Assembly: GCA_934661755.1 (NCBI GenBank)
Contig: CAKUJM010000035.1
Span: forward strand, 1 to 29,434
Origin: an uncultured Lentisphaeria bacterium
GTDB taxonomy: Bacteria > Verrucomicrobiota > Lentisphaeria > Oligosphaerales > Oligosphaeraceae
Direction of reading: 5' to 3'
DNA: 29,434 nt
Every line of letters starts with the position of its first letter. The first letter of the stretch is position 1. This document shows, in pieces, positions 1-7,304 of this stretch. Made by a program: the position numbers and the translations under genes. The notes under the pieces are model-generated. The model searched no databases and was not told the DNA's origin. It worked only from the letters and a program-made list of their open reading frames with translations.

Positions 1-237
1 CGGCGATGTGTGCGGCGATGTGTGCGGCGATGTGTGCGGCGATGTGTGCGGCGATGTGTGCGGCGATGTGTGCGGCGATGTGTGCGGCGGATGCGGCGAG
101 GCGTATGTGTGGCGAGGCGGATGTGCGGCGAGGCGGATGTGCGGCGAGGCGGATGTGCGGCGAGGTGTGGCGGATGCGGCGAGGTGTGGCGGATGTGCGG
201 CGAGGTGTGGCGGATGTGCGGCGAGGTGTGGCGGATT
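1..237. repeat. Short tandem repeat array (12-, 16- and 21-bp units)
   Basis: The array opens with seven perfect copies of a 12-mer, CGGCGATGTGTG (1-84). It then changes to 16-mers of the form ATGTGCGGCGAGGCGG (two copies at 121-152) and finally to 21-mers that add GTGTGGCGG (from 153). All units are built from the same GCGGCGA / GGATGTG words, so the array probably grew by slippage and unequal exchange. The window begins inside the array, so its true left end is not visible. Open frames across it are only repeated Met-Cys-Ala-Ala-like or Arg-rich peptides and are not taken as genes. Confidence 0.9.
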
Positions 238-255
238 GAAGCCGATTTTCCCCCC

Positions 256-637
256 CTCCCTCGTGCGCGCGTCAGCCATATTGGTGGGCCAAGTTCCCCC
301 ACCCGACCACCCAGCGATAAGCTAACCGCCCCGCGCAGCATTGCCAATTGCCGACGCCATAATCCCCAAAAGTGTGCGATTGGCAGACACTTTACAAATG
401 CCGCCGTCCCGCCAGGATTGGGCATCGCGGCTCCCTTGCGCGCACGGGGACTGCATAGGGGCGTCGCGTCATCCCGCGGCAACATCCGAATCGCTCCCTC
501 GCGCGCGCGTCAGCCATATTGGTGGGCCAAGTTCCCCCGCCCGACCACCCAGCGATAAGCTAACCGTCCCGCGCGGCATTGCCAATTGCCGACGCCATAA
601 TCCCCAAAAGTGTGCGATTGGCAGACACTTTACAAAC
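256..637 (+). repeat. Dispersed repeat, core-spacer-core, copy 1
   Basis: A core of about 150 bp, beginning near GCGCGCGTCAGCCATATTGG and ending CAGACACTTTACAAA, occurs twice in direct orientation with a period of 238 bp (core 1 about 256-407, core 2 about 495-637). About 90 bp of spacer lie between the cores. The same core-spacer-core arrangement occurs on the opposite strand at 9871-10270, including the spacer. No terminal inverted repeats, transposase or credible coding frame is seen. It directly follows the short tandem repeat array, as the second copy does. Confidence 0.88.
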
Positions 638-785
638 GACAACGCGCGATGGAACACTCGGCCTGCAACTGGCACTTGCGGACCAGATGCCGGCTATTCG
701 GCGACATGCTCCCGGCAAGGTAATGGACTGCTGCACCGTCGAATGGTGCATATCCGTCCCGCCTTCCTCCGTTTTAGCCGCAACT

Positions 786-794
786 GATTATATT
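786..794 (+). promoter_or_regulatory. Possible extended -10 promoter for the oxidoreductase gene
   Basis: TGATTATAT(T) resembles an extended -10 element and sits just upstream of the palindrome at 801-818. No good -35 hexamer is seen. If this is the -10, the palindrome would cover the transcription start, which suits repression. Confidence 0.3.
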
Positions 795-800
795 TAGCAT

Positions 801-818
801 TATGCCAACGTTGGCATA
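801..818. promoter_or_regulatory. Perfect 18-bp palindrome, candidate repressor operator
   Basis: TATGCCAACGTTGGCATA is a perfect inverted repeat 36 bp before the start codon of the oxidoreductase gene. Its even length and central CG are typical of LacI/GntR-type operators. The only regulator of that broad type in the window is the GntR/LacI-like protein at 20925-22046, but no matching palindrome was seen next to that gene, so the cognate factor is unknown. Confidence 0.6.
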
Positions 819-854
819 GCCTGACAACAACGTCAAAGACACAATTTTCCCACC

Positions 855-2180
855 ATGAAGACCTACGCATTAGTTGGCACCGGCAGCCGGTGCGAGATGT
901 ACATCAACGGAATGTTCACGCAATTCCAGGATTGTGCGAAGCTGGTCGGACTGTGCGACAGCAACAGCATCCGCTGCCGCTACTGGCACGACCGCATCCG
1001 GAAAGAGTTCGGCGCGGAGGTGCCGATGTACACCGCTGCGGACTTCGACCGCATGGTCACGGAGCAGCGTCCCGACAAGGTGATTGTCACCTCAATGGAC
1101 CGCACCCACCACATCTACATCTGCCGCGCCATGGAGCTGGGCGTGGACGTCATCTCGGAGAAGCCGATGACGGTCGACGAAGTGAAATGCCACCAGATCA
1201 TCGACACGATCCACCGCACGGGGCGTCATCTCACAGTCACCTTCAACTACCGCTACAGCCCCCGCAACACCAAAGTCAAGGAGCTGCTGTCAAGCGGCAT
1301 TTGCGGCGAAGTCACCACGGTCCATTTCGAGTGGCTGCTGGACACTTCGCACGGCGCCGACTACTTCCGCCGCTGGCATCGCAACAAGAACAACAACGGC
1401 GGCTTGCTGGTGCACAAGTCCACCCACCATTTCGATCTGATGAACTGGTGGCTTGACAGTGCGCCGAAGACCGTATTTGCGATGGGCGACCTCAAATTCT
1501 ATGGCAAGGAGAACGCCGAGCGTCGGGGCGTGACCCAGTTCTACAGCCGCGCCCGCGGCAATGCGATTGCCGCCAAAGACCCCTTTGCGCTGCATATCGA
1601 CGAGCAGAAGGACGAAGTCATGATGGGCCTGTACTACAATGCCGAGAAGGAGGACGGATACTACCGTGACCAGAGCGTCTTTGGCGACGGCATTTCGATC
1701 GAGGACAACATGTCGGTCATGGTGCGCTATGAGAACAACGTGGTGATGACCTACAACCTGTGCGCCCACCAGCCCTGGGAGGGCTACCGGGTGGTCTTCA
1801 ACGGCACCAGGGGACGCCTGGAATTCAATGTCGTGGAGAATCCCAGCGTCTCGGCGGATGTCCAGGAGGACTTCAGCCGTCCGGGGATGCGTGAGGCCGA
1901 AGGTCCCCGCACCAGCTGGGTCCCGGAGATCGTCTTCCAGCCGATGTGGGGCAAGCCGCAGATCATCACCTACGAGGAAAACGACAAGGCTGGCCATGGC
2001 GGCGGCGACATCCGGATGCTCCGCGACGTCTTCCTCGGCGTCCAGGATGATCCGCTGGGCCATGCCGCCAGCTACCAGGCCGGCGCCAAGTCGATCATGA
2101 CCGGCATCGCTGCCAACATCTCGATGAAGACCGGCGAGCCGGTGAATGTCAGGGATTACATCGATTTCAGCCGGATTTGA
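855..2180 (+). CDS. Gfo/Idh/MocA family oxidoreductase
   Basis: A 441-residue protein of the NAD(P)-dependent Gfo/Idh/MocA family, which oxidises or reduces sugars, inositols and related polyols in the cytoplasm. The N-terminal Rossmann fold shows GTGSR (residues 8-12) in place of the classical GxGxxG loop. The family EKP motif is at 102-104, and a VHKSTHHFDLMNWW stretch near residue 195 fits the catalytic His/Asp region. The length suits the larger members common in PVC bacteria. The start codon lacks a clear Shine-Dalgarno sequence. It is a single-gene unit with a palindromic operator upstream and a hairpin terminator downstream, so it is probably controlled by substrate. The exact substrate cannot be told. 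Confidence 0.9.
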   Translation: MKTYALVGTGSRCEMYINGMFTQFQDCAKLVGLCDSNSIRCRYWHDRIRKEFGAEVPMYTAADFDRMVTEQRPDKVIVTSMDRTHHIYICRAMELGVDVISEKPMTVDEVKCHQIIDTIHRTGRHLTVTFNYRYSPRNTKVKELLSSGICGEVTTVHFEWLLDTSHGADYFRRWHRNKNNNGGLLVHKSTHHFDLMNWWLDSAPKTVFAMGDLKFYGKENAERRGVTQFYSRARGNAIAAKDPFALHIDEQKDEVMMGLYYNAEKEDGYYRDQSVFGDGISIEDNMSVMVRYENNVVMTYNLCAHQPWEGYRVVFNGTRGRLEFNVVENPSVSADVQEDFSRPGMREAEGPRTSWVPEIVFQPMWGKPQIITYEENDKAGHGGGDIRMLRDVFLGVQDDPLGHAASYQAGAKSIMTGIAANISMKTGEPVNVRDYIDFSRI

Positions 2181-2211
2181 CCGACGGGGCAACCCCGCCC
2201 CCACCTTGCAC

Positions 2212-2266
2212 AAAAAAAAAACGCCTGACAAAACTGCTTGCAAGGCAGTTCATCAGGCGTCATTTT
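2212..2266. terminator. Bidirectional intrinsic terminator
   Basis: A hairpin spans 2221-2260: outer arms ACGCCTGA / TCAGGCGT and inner arms AACTGC / GCAGTT around a short loop. It is preceded by a run of ten A (2212-2221), which serves as the U-tract for minus-strand transcripts, and followed by ATTTT on the plus strand. It lies between two convergent genes, the oxidoreductase and hsp20, and should end both. Confidence 0.8.
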
Positions 2267-2319
2267 CCCTCCCGTGCCCCGCCGGCCATTGGCGCAGGGC
2301 ACGGGAGCTGGCAGTTGCC

Positions 2320-2757
2320 TTATTGAATCTCAATCTTGCGGGTTCCCGGAACCGCCTTGGTGCGGGGCTGCACCCGGATGGTCAGCACGCCGTCAGTCAA
2401 TTTGGCGCTCACCTGCTCCGGATCGGCATCCTCCGGCAGGATCAGCCGCTCGCTGATCGACTTGGTGTAGACCTCGTCGCCTTCGCCCAGCTTGACTTCG
2501 CCCTTGATGCAGATGCAGTCCTCATGCTGCTCGACGCTCAGGTTCTCCGGCTTCATGCCCGGAACCTCCAGATGCATGAAGTAGACACCCGAGGCATTCC
2601 TGCGGAAGCCCATCTCCTCGACCGGTTCGTGCTTCCGCAACGCAGTCACGAACGGAATCCCGAAGAGGTCGTCAAAAAGCAGCCCGAAGTTGGCGGGGCG
2701 GCAGCAGTTCTTGTTGTTGGCGGGGACGTTATTGTTGGAATTGTTCATATTCATCAT
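2320..2757 (-). CDS. Small heat-shock protein, Hsp20 / alpha-crystallin family
   Basis: A 145-residue small heat-shock protein, an ATP-independent holdase that binds unfolding proteins in the cytoplasm. An Asn-rich N-terminal arm precedes the alpha-crystallin domain, which contains the signature KLTDGVLTIRV. A C-terminal IEI matches the I-x-I motif used in oligomer assembly. The start at 2757 is chosen because GGAGGT lies 7 nt upstream; the longer frame from 2772 begins inside that Shine-Dalgarno sequence. Two adjacent Met codons open the gene. The leader contains a GC-rich hairpin that may take part in thermal control. Confidence 0.93.
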   Translation of the reverse strand: MMNMNNSNNNVPANNKNCCRPANFGLLFDDLFGIPFVTALRKHEPVEEMGFRRNASGVYFMHLEVPGMKPENLSVEQHEDCICIKGEVKLGEGDEVYTKSISERLILPEDADPEQVSAKLTDGVLTIRVQPRTKAVPGTRKIEIQ

Positions 2758-2799
2758 AATTGTTACCTCCATTGGCTTAATCTGGATTGTCGATCCGGC

Positions 2800-2823
2800 C
2801 CGGAGGCTCTCGCGAACCTCCGG
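2800..2823 (-). promoter_or_regulatory. Leader hairpin upstream of hsp20
   Basis: On the minus strand CCGGAGG and CCTCCGG form a 7-bp stem with a 10-nt loop about 30 nt before the hsp20 ribosome binding site. The CCTCC of the 3' arm could alternatively pair with the GGAGG of the Shine-Dalgarno sequence (2765-2770), giving two exclusive folds. No CIRCE element or known thermometer consensus was seen. Confidence 0.35.
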
Positions 2824-2857
2824 CCGCTGATTTGAAAGGCAATTCTGAAATTAAGCA

Positions 2858-3099
2858 ATCGCCATGCCAAAAGCCACGACAGGCAAAAAGGCGATTCGCG
2901 GCACCCCGCCCGTGACAATTTGTCCATGCCGACGACGCCTTTTTGCGCAATTCCGACGCACCCGTGCCCCACACCCCCCGCCGGGAACTATCGAAATTAC
3001 CTCCCCGGCCCAATTGAAAATCGCCGAATGCGGGTTACATTATGCAGTTCGCTTACAATTGTTTCAACAGCAAATCACATATAGTACACCAAAGAACCC
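2858..3099 (+). promoter_or_regulatory. Intergenic region with possible rplM promoter
   Basis: This stretch separates the divergent hsp20 leader from rplM. The best plus-strand promoter guess is TTGAAA (3014-3019), 18 bp, CATTAT (3038-3043). A second TATAGT box is at 3080-3085. No gene is supported here; an open frame from 2864 lacks family features. Confidence 0.35.
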
Positions 3100-3543
3100 A
3101 TGAAGACATTCCTTCCAAAAGTCGATGAGATCGAACGCAAGTGGTGGGTGATCGACGCCGACCAGCTTGTGCTCGGCCGTCTCGCCGTGAAGATCGCAAT
3201 GATCCTGCGCGGCAAGGACAAGCCAATCTACACCCCGCATCTGGACTGTGGCGACTACGTCATCGTCAAGAACGCGAGCAAGGTGGTCATGACAGGACGC
3301 AAGAGCACTGACAAGGAGTACCAGGATTTCAGCGGCTGGGTCGACGGCCTGAAGCGCACCACCGCCGATGTCATGCGTGAAAAGCACCCCGAGGAGCTGA
3401 TCCTGCGCGCGGTGTGGGGCATGATGCCCCACGGGAAACTGGGCCGTGCCCAGTTCCGCAAGCTCAAGGTCTATGGCGGGGAGTTGCCGGCGCATCAGTA
3501 CGCCGCGCAGAACGCCCAGCCATTGAACGTCAAACTCTCCTAA
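3100..3543 (+). CDS. rplM: 50S ribosomal protein L13
   Basis: A 147-residue L13, the usual length. The family features are clear: the N-terminal WWVIDADQLVLGRLAVKIA block, the GDYVIVKNASKV segment, and the MMPHGKLGRAQFRKLKVYGG core. L13 is an early-assembling protein of the large subunit that binds 23S rRNA. The start has no obvious Shine-Dalgarno sequence. It is followed after 30 bp by rpsI, the near-universal rplM-rpsI pair. Confidence 0.98.
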   Translation: MKTFLPKVDEIERKWWVIDADQLVLGRLAVKIAMILRGKDKPIYTPHLDCGDYVIVKNASKVVMTGRKSTDKEYQDFSGWVDGLKRTTADVMREKHPEELILRAVWGMMPHGKLGRAQFRKLKVYGGELPAHQYAAQNAQPLNVKLS

Positions 3544-3573
3544 GACCACTTCAAGATAGGATTGCTCTAGAGT

Positions 3574-3972
3574 ATGGCTCAAGACAACGAAGTTATTATC
3601 ACGGTCGGCCGGCGCAAGTGCGCCAGCGCCCGTGTCCGCATGACCGCCGGCACCGGCAAGATCACTGTCAACAAGCGCGCGTTCGATGATTTCTTCACCA
3701 CCGAGACGGTCCGCGGATTCGTCCAGCAGCCGCTGGTCCTGACTGGAAAGGTGGCGGATTTTGACATCTACGCCATTGTCGCCGGCGGCGGCATGATCGG
3801 TCAGGCCGGCGCATTGCGCCATGGAATCGCCCGCGCCCTGGAGAAGGCCGACGAGACCCTCCGCCCTGCGCTGAAGAAGGCCGGAATGCTGACTCGCGAC
3901 TCCCGCGAGAAGGAACGCAAGAAGCCTGGACAGCCCGGCGCCCGCAAGCGCTTCCAGTTCAGCAAGCGTTAA
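3574..3972 (+). CDS. rpsI: 30S ribosomal protein S9
   Basis: A 132-residue S9 with the diagnostic VAGGGMIGQAGALRHGIARAL segment region in the middle and the basic tail ending RKRFQFSKR, which reaches the P-site tRNA in the small subunit. It is co-transcribed with rplM and followed by a strong intrinsic terminator. The nearest purine-rich sequence, AGGA, is too far from the start to be a normal Shine-Dalgarno site. Confidence 0.98.
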   Translation: MAQDNEVIITVGRRKCASARVRMTAGTGKITVNKRAFDDFFTTETVRGFVQQPLVLTGKVADFDIYAIVAGGGMIGQAGALRHGIARALEKADETLRPALKKAGMLTRDSREKERKKPGQPGARKRFQFSKR

Positions 3973-4009
3973 TCGGCGTTTCCACTCCGCATACGCTTCA
4001 TTTCGCAGA

Positions 4010-4052
4010 AAATCCCCGATGCCACTTGGATGGCGTCGGGGATTTTTTTTTT
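4010..4052 (+). terminator. Intrinsic terminator of rplM-rpsI
   Basis: AATCCCCGATGCC pairs with GGCGTCGGGGATT across a 7-nt loop and is followed by a run of T residues (4043-4052). The stem is near perfect, with one G-U pair. Confidence 0.92.
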
Positions 4053-4110
4053 AGCGCAAAAACACGCTTTCGAAGGATGCAGCGCCAGGGGAATCTGCCC
4101 CGCCACCCGG

Positions 4111-4196
4111 ATTTGCGCGAAGGACATGGTGGTGAGCAGGGGAGGGAAAAACGGATATAGTATGGCATCAAAAAAAGACAACTTGACGGATTCAGT
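4111..4196 (+). repeat. Degenerate copy of the hairpin element found upstream of typA
   Basis: The block ends ACTTGACGGATTCAG and carries GGAAAAA, TATGGC and a run of A in the same order as 22270-22356, whose end is CCTTCACGGATTCAG. The alignment needs small gaps. The left arm of the longer element is not recognisable here. It lies 84 bp before an unrecognised membrane protein gene. The rest of 4053-4279 shows nothing else clear. Confidence 0.5.
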
Positions 4197-4279
4197 CCAG
4201 TAAGCGGCGGCGTCCTCAGGGATCTCGCAGATTTCCGTTTGCTGGATGGCTTCCCATCACCCATCAGGAGGAGTACCCC

Positions 4280-4744
4280 ATGAAGCGGTCAAAAGTACGC
4301 TGGCTTTGGCTTGGCATTGGCGCATTGTTCCTGATCGCCATGACGGTCGCCTGCATGTTTTTTCGGCTTCCATCCCGTCGTGTCGGGGAACCAATGATGG
4401 TCTTGGTGTATTACACCCGGAATCCCGAATTGGGCATAAGGCAGGAAGAGGCGTACAGCGTAAAGCTGTCAGACATTCCGTCCGAGCCGGAGGTATTGGA
4501 TCGTCTCAGTAGATACCATTCTCCGCCGGCGACCTTCTGGATCGGGGATGAAGACAGCAATTCATTGCGAAATCCGCTGGCATTCAACGCAGTCTGCGTT
4601 GCTGACAATGGCGGTGTAAGGTCGTACCGGGTAAATATCATCGAAAACCTGGTCAAATGCACCTTTGCGGACATTGACTACCACAATGAGAAATATCTGA
4701 CCATTGCCCGTGGCGAGGATTGGTATCTGGCAATAACCAGATGA
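4280..4744 (+). CDS. Unrecognised small membrane-anchored protein
   Basis: A 154-residue protein of no family I recognise. Basic residues (KRSKVR) precede one hydrophobic segment (about residues 9-28), so it is probably anchored in the inner membrane with the rest outside, or is a secreted protein with an uncleaved signal. The remainder is soluble and mixed alpha/beta in character with no known motif. AGGAGGAG about 8 nt upstream fixes the start. A second envelope protein gene follows after 42 bp on the same strand, so the two probably form an operon. Confidence 0.75.
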   Translation: MKRSKVRWLWLGIGALFLIAMTVACMFFRLPSRRVGEPMMVLVYYTRNPELGIRQEEAYSVKLSDIPSEPEVLDRLSRYHSPPATFWIGDEDSNSLRNPLAFNAVCVADNGGVRSYRVNIIENLVKCTFADIDYHNEKYLTIARGEDWYLAITR

Positions 4745-4786
4745 GGCATTGCGCACCCACCACCCCAACCAGGGAGGAGAGAGATC

Positions 4787-5800
4787 ATGGTGACCTGTCA
4801 CACGGGAATGGCGACTGCGTCCATGGCGGCACGCTTCATCCTCCGGCTGACGCTGGCAATGTCCTTTGCGGCAATTTGCTGGAAATCAATCGCGGCTGAC
4901 ACCTCATCGAAGGGCCTCCTGCGTGCCGCAATGGAAGAATCCAGGATGGCATCCTATTGCTGTGCAGTGGATGATGATGAGCTGCTGTCGGAGATGGGGG
5001 CGGCATCAGGCAGATTCTGGCGCTTGAGGTTGACCGACGGCTTCATCTGCCGCAAGATGGAGCTATATGATGACGCCGGGAAGGCCGTCGTCGTTTTCAC
5101 CCAGGATCGAACCGGAAACTATGCAATGGCGATGGGAAAGTGGGGCCGGGTGTCGGAAATCCTGCCGTTATGGTATTTTGACGACATGGCCAGGGGCTTT
5201 GACGACTTTGAGGCTGGCCTGGCCAGCTTCTCGCAGCGGACCATCAATTACGAAGGCCGCGACGCCAGGGAAATCTGCATGGAAACCCCAAGGGACATTG
5301 TCCGCTTGAAGTTTGGCGGGAATCGCGAAATTGCGATATGGGGGATGAAGGGGAGCGCCGATTTGAACTCCCGTCTCTATGCGACCCGGCCGATGCGGCG
5401 GGTATTCATCATCGATCCGGACAGCGGTCTGATCCTGTCGCGGACCCATCTCAATGTAAAGGGCCAGAAGGTCTACGAGCGCCGAATCCGCCTGTCCAGC
5501 CATGACATTGACATGGCTGAATCAGATTTTGCACCGGGCGGCAGGGTGGTCGGCAGCCATTTGATGCTCTACGATGGATTTCTGGCAGATTATTTTTCCA
5601 GCATCCTCCAGACCCGGATCACGCCACGGAACCGTGGGCTGGGAATCTACGACGACCCTGCGTATGGGCATGGCTGGCTGTCCCAATTTCTGGACTGGTT
5701 TCTTTCGGAGGAAAACACGGGGAGGATGGCGATTGGCACCGGCATTCTGGCAATTGTGTCGCTTGCCATTGCGGCGTTCATCCGCCTTCGCCGCCGATAA
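4787..5800 (+). CDS. Unrecognised exported protein with C-terminal membrane anchor
   Basis: A 337-residue protein that I do not place in a family. An N-terminal hydrophobic stretch (about 16-36, ending SIAADT) looks like a signal peptide. A C-terminal segment (about 313-332) followed by RLRRR is a membrane anchor with a cytoplasmic basic tail, giving a type I topology. The middle contains IDPDSGLILSRTHLNVKG, a pattern reminiscent of the beta-sheet lipid-binding folds of LolA/RseB-like periplasmic proteins, but this is only an inference. GGGAGGAGAG upstream supports the start. Its last 23 bp overlap the convergent acyltransferase gene. Confidence 0.75.
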   Translation: MVTCHTGMATASMAARFILRLTLAMSFAAICWKSIAADTSSKGLLRAAMEESRMASYCCAVDDDELLSEMGAASGRFWRLRLTDGFICRKMELYDDAGKAVVVFTQDRTGNYAMAMGKWGRVSEILPLWYFDDMARGFDDFEAGLASFSQRTINYEGRDAREICMETPRDIVRLKFGGNREIAIWGMKGSADLNSRLYATRPMRRVFIIDPDSGLILSRTHLNVKGQKVYERRIRLSSHDIDMAESDFAPGGRVVGSHLMLYDGFLADYFSSILQTRITPRNRGLGIYDDPAYGHGWLSQFLDWFLSEENTGRMAIGTGILAIVSLAIAAFIRLRRR

Positions 5801-6509
5801 CCCCAGGTCCAGCGGGGCGCGGGGGTGGCGGTTTGGCGTCATCCGGGCTTCGGGATATTTCCAGCATAGCCTGCCTTAGCATCTCGCTGCCGGCCTCGGC
5901 GGAGCAGCCGCGCGGCAAGGCAAGCGGCCGGCCGAAGCGCACCGTCACCCGGGTGAATGGCCAGGGGATTTGCAGGCGGTCCCAGCTGGCGGCATGCCAG
6001 CAATGGCGGGCATTGATGGACATTGGCACCAGCGGCGCGCCGCAATGCAGCGAGAGTGCCGCCGCACCGGGATGAACGCAATAGCGTGGTCCGCGCGGGC
6101 CATCCACGGTGAGCAGAACGCTGTCTCCAGCATCCAGCTTCTGCCGCAGTCCCAGCAATGCGCCCAGCGCACCGCGGCTTGATGATCCGCGCACCACCTG
6201 CAGGCCGAATTGCCGGGCGATGGTGGCGATGTATTCGCCGTCGCGCGAGGCGCTGATGAGTACGGCGACATGTTCGAGATGACGCCGTGGCACCAGCACT
6301 GGCGCGAACAGAATGCGGTTATGCCACATCGCCAATACGAATCTTTCACCGGAAAGCACGGCGTCCAGCACCCCGACGGGGTCCTCAATAGTCACCCGGT
6401 AAGTCCAGCCAACGACGCGCAGGAGATATGACAGGGCCACGGCCAGCCATTTTGGCATGTGGCGTTTATTCTTGAAAGTAAACAGCTTGCGCATCACATA
6501 ACGCGTCAT
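5778..6509 (-). CDS. DUF374 lysophospholipid acyltransferase family protein
   Basis: A 243-residue protein of the DUF374 group of the LPLAT acyltransferases, thought to add acyl chains to a lipid or lipid A precursor at the inner membrane. Motifs in order are MWHNR near residue 62, SASRDGE, RGSSSRGALGAL and DGPRGP, the classic DUF374 set. The C-terminal tail is Pro/Gly-rich and reads into the end of the convergent gene. It is the last gene of metX-lpxB-hydrolase-acyltransferase, 15 bp after the hydrolase stop. Met codons at 6494 and 6458 are alternative starts; no strong ribosome binding site decides. Its company with lpxB supports a role in outer-membrane lipid synthesis. Confidence 0.9.
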   Translation of the reverse strand: MTRYVMRKLFTFKNKRHMPKWLAVALSYLLRVVGWTYRVTIEDPVGVLDAVLSGERFVLAMWHNRILFAPVLVPRRHLEHVAVLISASRDGEYIATIARQFGLQVVRGSSSRGALGALLGLRQKLDAGDSVLLTVDGPRGPRYCVHPGAAALSLHCGAPLVPMSINARHCWHAASWDRLQIPWPFTRVTVRFGRPLALPRGCSAEAGSEMLRQAMLEISRSPDDAKPPPPRPAGPGVIGGEGG

Positions 6510-6524
6510 CTCGCGCCAGGAGTA

Positions 6525-7304
6525 TCAGTTCCAGATCGTCGGAATCGGATTTTCGCGGCGCCCGCAGGCCACGAACAGATCCTGCCGCTGCATCGTCCGC
6601 AACGCCCGGCATGCCTCCTGTTCGGCAATTTCATACTTGTTGCAGTCATGGCTGATATGCGCCAGGACCAGATTGCGGGTGTTTCCGGTGACGACCTGGG
6701 AGAGCAGCTCGGCATGGGCGCGGTTGGAGAGATGGCCGGTCGGCCCGAGGATGCGCTGCTTAAGCCCCCACGGTCGCGAGGATGCCGCCAGCATATTGAC
6801 ATCGTAGTTGCTCTCCAGCACCAAAGTGCTGCAGTCGCGAAGCTGGAATGCCGTCATCTGATTGGCACGCCCCAGGTCGGTGGCGATGCCGATCTTCACA
6901 CTGTCACGGCATGCGACATATCCCACCGGCTCCACGGCATCATGCTGGACAGGGAAAGACCGCATCTTGAATCCGGCTACGATGAAGTCGGTGCAGGCAT
7001 GGATCATGGTGATCTCCAGATTCTCATTGCGGGCAGCCAGCCATTGGGCGCAGCGACCGGCGGCATACACCGGCACCCCCAGCTGCCGGGCCGTCACCGG
7101 CAGCCCCTTGACGTGGTCATCATGCTCATGGGTGATGAAGATCGCCCGGATCATCCGCTCATCCAGCCCTTCCTGCTGCATGCGCATCCGAAGCTGTCTG
7201 AAGCTGATGCCGCAGTCGATCATCACCGCATCGTCACCGCAGTGCACAATTATGCAATTGCCGTTGCTGCCGCTGGCCAGAACCGAAACACCTACTCCGC
7301 CCAT
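6525..7304 (-). CDS. MBL-fold metallo-hydrolase, YycJ/WalJ-like
   Basis: A 259-residue metallo-beta-lactamase-fold protein. The opening VLASGSNGNC and the metal site THEHDDH (58-64), with GPTGHLSN further on, are typical of the YycJ/WalJ family, which is linked to DNA repair or cell-wall coordination in Firmicutes; its function here is not known. The start codon directly abuts the lpxB stop (TAA then ATG), with GGAAG inside the lpxB end serving as ribosome binding site, so the two are translationally linked. Confidence 0.92.
   Translation of the reverse strand: MGGVGVSVLASGSNGNCIIVHCGDDAVMIDCGISFRQLRMRMQQEGLDERMIRAIFITHEHDDHVKGLPVTARQLGVPVYAAGRCAQWLAARNENLEITMIHACTDFIVAGFKMRSFPVQHDAVEPVGYVACRDSVKIGIATDLGRANQMTAFQLRDCSTLVLESNYDVNMLAASSRPWGLKQRILGPTGHLSNRAHAELLSQVVTGNTRNLVLAHISHDCNKYEIAEQEACRALRTMQRQDLFVACGRRENPIPTIWN

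Noticed and set aside
1..558. Overlapping open frames of 77-182 residues in all three plus-strand frames
   Set aside because: They are translations of short tandem and dispersed repeats with periodic Cys/Arg/Ala peptides and no family features.
256..637. Insertion sequence
   Set aside because: No transposase frame, terminal inverted repeats or target duplication can be seen; it is reported only as a dispersed repeat.
2864..3103. 79-residue open frame between hsp20 and rplM
   Set aside because: It overlaps the likely rplM promoter, has no ribosome binding site and shows no protein-like features.
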